From Porphyromonadaceae bacterium (lineage in GTDB: Bacteria > Bacteroidota > Bacteroidia > Bacteroidales > Dysgonomonadaceae): 8,355 bases of DNA. Below are positions 1-5,798 of this stretch, piece by piece (positions within the stretch are counted from its first letter, which is position 1; every line of letters starts with the position of its first letter). Under the pieces are notes generated by a model, which did no database searches, had not been told where the DNA came from, and worked only from the letters and a program-made list of their open reading frames with translations. Location of the stretch: positions 1 to 8,355 of the forward strand of contig DPAC01000082.1 of NCBI GenBank assembly GCA_003517675.1, written 5' to 3'. The position numbers were made by a program, and so were the translations under genes.

Positions 1-34
1 GAATACCGAACTTGATAACCGGAAATCCCGTTTT

Positions 35-47
35 TTTGTAACCATAT
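35..47. repeat. Left-end copy of the IS subterminal inverted repeat
   Basis: TTTGTAACCATAT lies 1 nt outside the transposase stop codon. It is the exact reverse complement of 1672-1684, upstream of the transposase start, so the two copies bracket the coding region in inverted orientation. This is the best-supported end-associated repeat of the element and is a likely transposase recognition sequence. Confidence 0.6.
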
Positions 48-48
48 A

Positions 49-1656
49 TTAGCGTTCGCCTTCTGATGTGCTCTCCCTACCCTTGAAGGTATAGGGTATA
101 CCCAAGAGGTCGAAGACGAGCCGTTGTGCCGAGGTGGGTGTCGTGCAAACGTCTTTATATTTTCCCTCGAAGTGAACCCTGGCATATGTCTCCACCTTGC
201 GCAGCATATCATGTTCCGACCAGTATTTGCGCTTCTTCTTGTCGATCTGAACCACCATCTTTCGTAGCCGTGCAAGGATGATCAAAGAGATGAAGGTCAC
301 GAAGATTTTACCCTTGATCGTCTGTTCGTTATGGTTCTTCAGGCGTCTCAAGTCCAGTAGATTCTTCTCATCATCGAAGTACAATTCCACCCCGTTTCTC
401 TCCCGGTATTCCTCCAGTGCCTGAACCGCAGTTTTGGCAGAGGTAGAGAGGAGCACCCAGTAGCAACTGTCACTGTTGATGAACTCCTGTATCGCCTCAT
501 CGTTATAATTCACCGATCGGCCCCGAACCGGCGTGTTCTTGACGATAAAATACCGGTCATACATCGCCCGGTGTGTTTCTACAGGCTTGTCTGCTTCCAG
601 CTCATCTTTCAATCTCCTTAGCTTTTGCATGAAAGAAGCAATGACCTTGTCTTTTCTCGCCGGGTCAAAATAGAGGTGATACCAGGTTCTGCCATGAGCA
701 GGGGTAGTCTTGTAGATGATCTTCCCATACATGATGCTCCCGTTGTCCTCGATGAGGTTGTCCGGGCGTATCAGCGTATCGCGGTGTTCTGCGATCAACT
801 TCTTTTGCCATGCGACATTAGACGGAACCGGGATGGTGAACTTGTAGCCCCCGCGTGACAACAGTTCAAGGTTGTAATCGCTATAGAAACCGCGATCCCC
901 GACGAAGGTAAACCTCGGTACTTCCATCTTTTTCATCATCGACAACACTTGATCCAGGATCACCTTGTCGGACATGCTGCCTGGAAGCATCTGATACCAC
1001 ATCGGAAGACCGCTCTGGCACGAGGTAAGCAATGCCAGGTTGATTTGCTCAAGGTTTTCCCCATCCCTGTTGTACCCGTACTCCGCGTAAGGGTTGCGCT
1101 TCCCGTAGGTGCTCACGCTGGTCAGGTCAAACAAATGGGTCCCTTTTTCTGCATGTTCCCCCATCCAGAGCTGGAAGAACGTGTTGATTTTGTCCTCTTT
1201 CAATCTCTCGAGCAACTCGGACACCCTTTGAGAATTCAGCCCCAGCTTTCGCAAACCACGTTGTTCAAGCCAGTCCTCCGCATTGCTCAATGCCTTTCCC
1301 CTGCATATCTGGTAGTAAGATAGCGCAATGATCTTCCTGGCGTCATCCTCACCGAAGCTTTCAGTCAAAACAGGTAAAACCCCGCTATCCTGCGTCACCT
1401 TGTCCAATATCATGGTCTCTCCCACGAGGGTGGTATTGGAAACTACCTTGGGTTCCTTTACCTCCGCAGTTAGTGCCTGGATCATTTCCCTGTTTGTGTA
1501 GTACTTGTTGTAGATCGGCTTGCCATCAGCTCCCTTTTTGCCGATACAGGTGCGCCTGTGGGTTGAGTAACCCTTTTCCTTGTCCCAGTATGATTCATCT
1601 TCGTAGAGATAAACCGTCCCATCTTTTCCCTTGATTTCAATGACCCTCTTCCCCAT
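49..1656 (-). CDS. IS4-superfamily (IS1634-like) DDE transposase, apparently intact
   Basis: A 535-aa transposase that should cut and rejoin the ends of its own insertion sequence. The RNase H-like catalytic triad is readable: D177 in LFDLTSVSTYG, D254 in FVGDRGFYSD, and E424 in the IS4-type YREK signature (Y417, R420, E424, K431, with exact Y-x2-R-x3-E-x6-K spacing). The long stretch between D254 and E424 fits the beta-strand insertion typical of the IS4 superfamily. Length, the N-terminal segment and the C-terminal helical tail (KGKIFVTFISLIILARL) best fit the IS1634 family; an IS4-like relative is the alternative. The ATG lies about 20 nt from the start point expected from the promoter at 1681-1711, and no good Shine-Dalgarno is present, as is usual in Bacteroidota. 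No frameshift or stop is seen, so it may be active. It stands apart from the PUL and is probably autonomous. Confidence 0.93.
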   Translation of the reverse strand: MGKRVIEIKGKDGTVYLYEDESYWDKEKGYSTHRRTCIGKKGADGKPIYNKYYTNREMIQALTAEVKEPKVVSNTTLVGETMILDKVTQDSGVLPVLTESFGEDDARKIIALSYYQICRGKALSNAEDWLEQRGLRKLGLNSQRVSELLERLKEDKINTFFQLWMGEHAEKGTHLFDLTSVSTYGKRNPYAEYGYNRDGENLEQINLALLTSCQSGLPMWYQMLPGSMSDKVILDQVLSMMKKMEVPRFTFVGDRGFYSDYNLELLSRGGYKFTIPVPSNVAWQKKLIAEHRDTLIRPDNLIEDNGSIMYGKIIYKTTPAHGRTWYHLYFDPARKDKVIASFMQKLRRLKDELEADKPVETHRAMYDRYFIVKNTPVRGRSVNYNDEAIQEFINSDSCYWVLLSTSAKTAVQALEEYRERNGVELYFDDEKNLLDLRRLKNHNEQTIKGKIFVTFISLIILARLRKMVVQIDKKKRKYWSEHDMLRKVETYARVHFEGKYKDVCTTPTSAQRLVFDLLGIPYTFKGRESTSEGER

Positions 1657-1670
1657 GACCGTAATGTTTA

Positions 1671-1696
1671 AATATGGTTACAAATGTAACCATATT
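1671..1696. repeat. Perfect 11-bp inverted repeat over the transposase promoter
   Basis: AATATGGTTAC (1671-1681) and GTAACCATATT (1686-1696) are exact reverse complements separated by AAAT. The dyad spans the predicted -7 box and start region, which suits an operator for the transposase or a host repressor. It could also be part of the transposase end-binding site, because half of it reappears at the left end. The symmetry is seen directly; the function is inferred. Confidence 0.7.
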
Positions 1697-1711
1697 ATTT
1701 GGGAAAAACAA
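1681..1711 (-). promoter_or_regulatory. Bacteroidota-type promoter of the transposase
   Basis: Read on the minus strand, TTG (1711-1709) is followed after 20 nt by TACATTTG (1688-1681). This matches the Bacteroidota -7 consensus TAnnTTTG with its TTTG/TTG -33 element at the usual spacing of about 19-21 nt. The predicted start is near 1675, giving a leader of about 20 nt before the ATG at 1656. The -7 box lies in the centre of the palindrome at 1671-1696. Confidence 0.65.
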
Positions 1712-1763
1712 GGGTTCGTCAAATTATTTTCATTATTTATCAGTAGATTACATGAATTTTTAA

Positions 1764-2057
1764 ATTATCTGGTTAGAAAATGCGGGAATTACAGTTGATA
1801 AACTCAAAAAAGGCATTGCCAAACACCGGGACTATATCTTTACCTTCCTCGCCAATCCTGCTGTTCCTCCCACGAACAACGACTCCGAGAAGGCATTGAG
1901 ACCGGCCAAGACCAAATTGAAAGTCAGCGGGTGCTTCCGCTCCGAGGAAGGAGCCGGGAACTATGCCACCGTTGCCTCCGTCATCCAAACGGCGATCAAG
2001 AACGGACAGAACCCCTTTGAGGTTCTTCAGGTTATTGCAACCCTTTCTCAAGCGTAG
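1764..2057 (+). pseudogene. IS66-family transposase, C-terminal remnant
   Basis: An open frame of 97 codons with no start, entered just after an in-frame stop at 1761-1763 and ending at TAG 2055-2057. Its product contains HRDYIFTFLANPAVPPTNND, followed by SEKALRP and KVSGCFRSEEGAGNYA. This is the conserved end of the IS66 transposase domain (DDE_Tnp_IS66), including the NN-x2-E motif whose glutamate (codon 1887-1889) is the third catalytic acid. The first two catalytic aspartates and the accessory tnpA/tnpB genes are absent, so it is a dead fragment. An IS66 transposase is about 500 aa, so roughly 80% is missing. It begins about 50 bp beyond the IS1634-like element, which may have helped remove the rest; the sequence at 1-48 shows no recognisable IS66 part. 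Confidence 0.82.
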
Positions 2058-2086
2058 TTTCAAGTATAGCATAGTGATTGACGAAT

Positions 2087-2123
2087 AGTCAGGACTCTCT
2101 GTCTAGACAGGGGGGACCTGAGT
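2087..2123. repeat. Imperfect dyad centred on CTGTCTAGACAG
   Basis: The 12-bp core at 2099-2110 is a perfect palindrome. The arms extend imperfectly to about 18-19 nt each side (AGTCAGGACTCT against AGGGGGGACCTGAGT), pairing at about 14 of 19 positions with a 1-nt gap. It lies at the boundary between the IS66 remnant and the AraC-type fragment. It has no T-run, so it is not a typical intrinsic terminator. It could be an old mobile-element end or a junction scar. Confidence 0.4.
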
Positions 2124-2475
2124 AGTTACCAAAGAAGACAAACAATTACTGATGAGTATTCTTCATGTAATCTACGATCATCTCAACAACGAAGATCTCT
2201 CAATCGATTTTATTGCGAAAGAGATAACCATCAGTAAGATTCAACTTTACCGTAAGTTAAAACAGATCACCGGGAAAACTCCTACAGAATTCATCCGCTC
2301 TGTTCGACTTGAACATGCTGCCAGACTGTTGAAGACAACCCATAAGACTGTCAAGGAGATCATGTATTCTTCTGGATTCAGTAATAAAGCATATTTCTAC
2401 AGGGAGTTTCAGAAGAAATACAACAAAACACCCGGAGAATACAGAGGAATAGAAAATCAAAAAGTTACTAAGTAA
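2122..2475 (+). pseudogene. AraC-family DNA-binding domain, 5'-truncated regulator fragment
   Basis: The frame is open from 2122, right after an in-frame TGA, to TAA 2473-2475 (117 codons). An internal ATG at 2152 would give 107 aa. The product is a complete AraC/XylS double helix-turn-helix. The first HTH is around DFIAKEITISKIQLYRKLKQ and the second around VKEIMYSSGFSNKAYFYREF, ending with the family's TPGEYR. In-frame residues before the ATG (TKEDKQLLMSIL) look like normal domain linker, so homology probably runs through the start. This resembles the C-terminus of Bacteroidota hybrid two-component regulators or one-component AraC activators of PULs, with the sensor part lost. A free-standing 107-aa protein expressed from ATG 2152 is possible but less likely. 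It converges with the oxidoreductase fragment, with stop codons overlapping by 8 bp. Confidence 0.75.
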
Positions 2476-2716
2476 ATTCTTTTCCTCCGGCAATCACTTT
2501 TTTTGCTTCCTTGTCAAAGATGGCTCGCTGACCGGTGCACAGGGCGGCTGACACCATGATGTCTGTGATGGAATGGTGGTAACCGGCCTCTACGGGAGCA
2601 TTTGTTTGGATGTTTTTCGCCCGTACGCATTCCGTCCAGTTTCTCATGTGTTCATTGGTCAACGGATTGGCTCCTGTATTGGAACCACTTTCCACCCTCA
2701 GTTTGCGTAACAGTAA
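2468..2716 (-). pseudogene. Gfo/Idh/MocA-family oxidoreductase, C-terminal remnant
   Basis: An 82-codon open frame ending at TAG 2468-2470 and blocked upstream by an in-frame stop at 2717-2719. It has no plausible start except a GTG inside conserved sequence. The product reads NEHMRNWTECVRAKN, then NAPVEAGYHHS, SAALCTGQRAIFD and VIAGGKEF. This is the typical C-terminal tail of Bacteroidota Gfo/Idh/MocA NAD(P)-dependent sugar or inositol dehydrogenases, a group that includes GH109-like proteins. The Rossmann fold and most of the C-terminal domain (a full protein is about 400-450 aa) are missing, so no activity is expected. It follows the GH31 gene on the same strand with only about 47 bp between, as though a deletion fused GH31's downstream side to the end of a formerly adjacent operon member. 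Confidence 0.8.
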
Positions 2717-2763
2717 TCAGTTATGGTACCTGCTGCATATCTGCTGACTGTTCCTGGTTGGAT

Positions 2764-5625
2764 CTAAAGTGCTACCTTCACTGCAGTGCCGGTGTAATCG
2801 ATCATTGTGCCGGTAACATCACCATTCATGGCTTTCGGGTTCTTCTGATCCACATAGACGACGTTGAATCTCCTCTCCTGCAGCATGCCGTTGAACGTAC
2901 CTTTTCGTTCCCCGATCTTCAGCGTTTTGTCCGCATCATTGTAGGTGAATGGGATGGTGGCATAATCACCTTTCTTGTAATTATAATTGACCCCTTCATC
3001 CTCATAGAGCGTGAAACTACCGTTGCGGCCTCCATAAACAAAGAGGGTGATGGTCTCAGGCTGCTTTTCATCACTGTACATGATCTCCGGTCCGTAGGGC
3101 ACAATACTACCTGCCCGTGCGAAAAGAGGCATCCGCTCGTAGGGTGCATCTACATTCAATGTCTGGTTCCCGGCGATAAAGTGGCCGCTGTAAAGATCAT
3201 ACCATCCCTCACTGCCGGGGAAATAGACCTCCCTGCTGCGGGCACCATACGCATACACGGGACAGACCATCAGCGCCGGGCCAAAAAGGTACTGGTCGCC
3301 AATGTTCCTCACCTTTGTGTCATAGGAGAAATCCATCACCAGTGCGCGCATGATGGTGTAGTCGTTCAGCCAGGTCATGCCGGCAAGGGAGTAGATGTAG
3401 GGCATCAGCCTGTACCGCAGCTTGTTGTAGTAGAGCATGGACTGGTATGCCGGGTGATTGTCGGGTGCGATGTGAAACATCTCGCGGTAGGGAAACTGGC
3501 CGTGCGAGCGGAACAGCGGCACAAAAGCGCCAAACTGGTACCAGCGGGTATTTAGCTCACGCCACTCTTTTAGATCTTCGTTCTCAATGCCGGTGCGGTC
3601 ATAGAGCCGCTGGGCCTCCTCATAACGCTTTTCCACGCAGAAGCCGCCGATATCCATGGTCCAGTAGGGGACACCCGACAGGGAGAAGTTGAGTCCCGCG
3701 GAGATCTGTGCTTTCATATCCTCCCAGCGTGTGGCGATGTCGCCGCTCCAGACAGCGGTGGAGTAGCGCTGTATGCCTGCAAACCCGGAACGGGTGAGGA
3801 GGAACACCCTTTTGTCGGGATCCACGCCGCGCTGCCCGTTGTAAATTGCCTCGGCGTTCATTAGCGCATAGGCATTGAAATATTGGGTGGATGGTCCCAG
3901 GGCGGTGGGCCCTTGTAACTGCTTGCGGTACTCCATCGAGGTATTGTCTTGTATGTTGGGCTCGGAGGCATCCATCCACCAGGCATCGAACCCCATGGGA
4001 TAAAGCTTCTCCTCTAACTGTTTCCAAAAGAGTTTCCGCGCCCCTTCGGCATAGGCGTCGTAAAAGGAGCCGACGTATCCGGGACCGACCCAGTCGCGGA
4101 TGCTGTCCTTCACTGCCTGCCGGTACATCCATCCCTTTTCGTCGAATGCCTTGTAGTTGTTGGTCGTGACATAGAACTTGGGCCATACCGAGATCATGAT
4201 CCTCGCATGCATCGCATGCACGGAATCGACCATCCCTTTCGGATCAGGGAACCGCTCCGGGTCAAACTCATGATCACCCCAGGCGACTTCGGGCCAATAA
4301 AACCAGTCCTGCACGATATTGTCGATGGGTATCTCCCTTTTGCGGAACTCTGCCAGTGTGCTCAGCAGCTCATCCTGTGTGTTGTATCGTTCACGGCTCT
4401 GCCAGTAGCCCATGGCCCACCTGGGCATCACCTGTGATTTCCCCGTGACGGTGCGGTAACCGCTGATCACCTCGTCCATATCAATGCCGAAGATGAAGTA
4501 ATAATCAATCTCGTTGCCCATCTCACTCCAGAGCGATAATTTGTTTTGCTCCTTTTCGGGTACAGGATCGAGCGCTTTCAGGGAGATATAGGAAACATCC
4601 CCGTCGGGCTCCCATTCAATGGTGAGGGGAACTCTTTCGCCTGCCTTCATGTAGAGGGAGAACTTATAGTCGTTGGGATTCCAGGCGGTGCGCCACCGCT
4701 CTTTCACCACCTCTTCGTTGTCCGCCTTTATGTTGGTGTATCCCGCGTAGCGGAGATGAAAACGATGGATACCGTCTTTTGTGGCTTCCATCTCACCTTC
4801 CCAGGTTATCTGTGCGCCATTCAGCGAAAAACCTTCAGGGAAGTTTTTGATCAACTCCAGGTTCTCGTAGTCGATGCTGGATTCCTGCCGTTCAATGGTT
4901 TCACCTGTTTGCTTATTTGTGTAAGTTGCCGTCAATACGCCCTCTTCTCCGTTTTTGCCAAATAGCTTAAACTGATCAAGTTGACCGTAGTCGCGTGGGT
5001 CGCCCCATTTGCTGAGGGAGTAGTTATCCCAGAGAATGCCGTAGTTCCTGCTTGAGACGATGAAGGGTATCGATACCTTGGTATTGTACTGGAACAGCGA
5101 TTCGTTCTTTCCTTTATAGTTGAACTCGTCCGACTGGTGTTGCCCAAGCCCGTAGAACGCCTCATCGTCGGGCGATTCGAACACCTGGCGGAGGGTGTAT
5201 CCTTTTGTCCCCTCCACCTCAATGGGGGTAAATGTTTTTCCGCCTCCCTCGTTTTCACGAAGGATTGCATTCCCTTTTTTGTCGAAAAAGGCCACCTCGC
5301 CGCTCTCTTTGTTCACTTTTGCATCCAGTGCACGGGTGGTGAGGATGACGAAGCGTGTATCTTCCGACACCTCAAACTTGCCGGAATATTCCAACTCCGG
5401 AACGGTGATCAGACTTTTCGCGGTGGAGAAATCATCTTCGGGTGACGCTGAAACACGGATGATACGGTCGTTAACCACCTGCAGCCGGATATGGTGCTGC
5501 TCACTGCTGCCATTCTTTTTTACCGTTACCGTAATACCCTCCTCTGTTTTTTGATAGGTCGATGAACTACAGCCCGCCAATAGCATGTAAAGGAGAAATG
5601 TAAAAATGAAAAAAAATCGTTGCAT
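2764..5625 (-). CDS. GH31 glycosidase lipoprotein with PA14 insert, probable alpha-xylosidase
   Basis: A 953-aa retaining alpha-glycosidase. Residues 1-19 form a lipoprotein signal peptide with lipobox LAGC (Cys19), followed by SSS. An N-terminal beta-sandwich domain follows, and around residues 235-352 a PA14-like domain is inserted (GDGIHRFHLRYAGYTNIKADN-like core, WEPDGDVSYISLKAL end). The (beta/alpha)8 barrel runs from about 395 to 750, with nucleophile D552 in WWMDASEP, predicted acid/base D629 in WSGDI, and conserved R613, H708 and MDIGGF. A C-terminal beta region follows with a DUF5110-type segment (about 855-925, LYEDEG). PA14 plus WMDASEP matches the xyloglucan alpha-xylosidase group, so removal of alpha-1,6-xylose from xyloglucan oligosaccharides is the favoured role. 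Another alpha-glucosidase-like specificity is not excluded. It is probably anchored in the outer membrane or periplasm. It is the last intact gene of the PUL segment and starts 5 nt after a small upstream frame. Confidence 0.9.
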   Translation of the reverse strand: MQRFFFIFTFLLYMLLAGCSSSTYQKTEEGITVTVKKNGSSEQHHIRLQVVNDRIIRVSASPEDDFSTAKSLITVPELEYSGKFEVSEDTRFVILTTRALDAKVNKESGEVAFFDKKGNAILRENEGGGKTFTPIEVEGTKGYTLRQVFESPDDEAFYGLGQHQSDEFNYKGKNESLFQYNTKVSIPFIVSSRNYGILWDNYSLSKWGDPRDYGQLDQFKLFGKNGEEGVLTATYTNKQTGETIERQESSIDYENLELIKNFPEGFSLNGAQITWEGEMEATKDGIHRFHLRYAGYTNIKADNEEVVKERWRTAWNPNDYKFSLYMKAGERVPLTIEWEPDGDVSYISLKALDPVPEKEQNKLSLWSEMGNEIDYYFIFGIDMDEVISGYRTVTGKSQVMPRWAMGYWQSRERYNTQDELLSTLAEFRKREIPIDNIVQDWFYWPEVAWGDHEFDPERFPDPKGMVDSVHAMHARIMISVWPKFYVTTNNYKAFDEKGWMYRQAVKDSIRDWVGPGYVGSFYDAYAEGARKLFWKQLEEKLYPMGFDAWWMDASEPNIQDNTSMEYRKQLQGPTALGPSTQYFNAYALMNAEAIYNGQRGVDPDKRVFLLTRSGFAGIQRYSTAVWSGDIATRWEDMKAQISAGLNFSLSGVPYWTMDIGGFCVEKRYEEAQRLYDRTGIENEDLKEWRELNTRWYQFGAFVPLFRSHGQFPYREMFHIAPDNHPAYQSMLYYNKLRYRLMPYIYSLAGMTWLNDYTIMRALVMDFSYDTKVRNIGDQYLFGPALMVCPVYAYGARSREVYFPGSEGWYDLYSGHFIAGNQTLNVDAPYERMPLFARAGSIVPYGPEIMYSDEKQPETITLFVYGGRNGSFTLYEDEGVNYNYKKGDYATIPFTYNDADKTLKIGERKGTFNGMLQERRFNVVYVDQKNPKAMNGDVTGTMIDYTGTAVKVAL

Positions 5626-5630
5626 CGTAT

Positions 5631-5756
5631 TTATGGGTTTATTTTTGCACCATTCACCAGTGCATCCAGTGTTTTCTGATCGGCAACTGCGTTAGCGCCA
5701 ATGGTACATTTGTTTGTAACTTGGAAACAAATTAGCCCGTGAAACAATATTTTCAC
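5631..5756 (-). other. Small open frame upstream of GH31, unrecognised
   Basis: A 41-codon frame starting at GTG 5754-5756, or simply open from an upstream stop, and ending at TAA 5631-5633, only 5 nt before the GH31 ATG. The last ~25 residues (GANAVADQKTLDALVNGAKI and on) read like ordinary soluble-protein sequence. The first codons lie inside the hairpin at 5730-5766, and no ribosome-binding signal is visible. It may be the tail of a decayed gene, a leader peptide coupled to GH31, or chance. No family was recognised. Confidence 0.3.
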
Positions 5757-5766
5757 GGGACTAATT
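5730..5766. terminator. Strong hairpin between the lipoprotein and GH31 genes
   Basis: CCCGTGAAA (5736-5744) pairs perfectly with TTTCACGGG (5751-5759) around a 6-nt loop. The flanking AATTAG/CTAATT extends the stem to 15 bp with one bulged base. It begins 33 nt past the lipoprotein stop. On the minus strand it is followed by AATTTGTTT, a moderate T-rich tail. It may act as a full or partial intrinsic terminator, or as a 3'-end stabiliser that sets lower expression of GH31 than of the binding proteins. Confidence 0.6.
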
Positions 5767-5798
5767 CAATTATGATTCCTTATCAAAACCAAGGTAAA

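Larger units (their letters stand above)
27..1714 (-). mobile_element. IS1634-like insertion sequence (ends approximate)
   Basis: The element is inferred from the single intact transposase gene plus related sequences near both ends. A 13-bp match, TTTGTAACCATAT at 35-47, recurs inverted at 1672-1684. Farther out, a CCC-plus-T-run motif faces inward at both ends (CCCGTTTTTTT at 27-37; CCCTTGTTTTT on the minus strand at 1714-1704), but it aligns only with a gap. The exact termini and target-site duplication could not be fixed by eye; no convincing direct repeat was found between 1-30 and 1690-1763. The boundaries given are therefore a best guess of a roughly 1.7-kb element. Confidence 0.55.

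Noticed and set aside
1..48. Possible 5' part of the interrupted IS66 element or a target-site duplication left of the IS
   Set aside because: No frame in this short stretch resembles IS66 transposase, and no direct repeat with 1690-1763 was convincing.
949..1323. 124-codon plus-strand open frame
   Set aside because: It is antisense to the catalytic region of the IS transposase with no protein-like motifs.
1773..2072. 99-codon minus-strand open frame
   Set aside because: It is the reverse strand of the IS66 transposase remnant, whose plus-strand translation matches the family clearly.
2058..2121. Intrinsic terminator for the IS66 remnant
   Set aside because: The dyad here has no following T-run on either strand and its arms are imperfect; it was kept only as a repeat.
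2602..3555. 317-codon plus-strand open frame
   Set aside because: It lies antisense over the conserved GH31 C-terminal half, its product shows no domain or signal, and its composition is that of a reverse-strand shadow.
3620..4186. 188-codon minus-strand frame inside GH31
   Set aside because: It is an alternative reading frame of the GH31 catalytic core, arginine-rich and without family motifs; the main frame carries D552 and D629.
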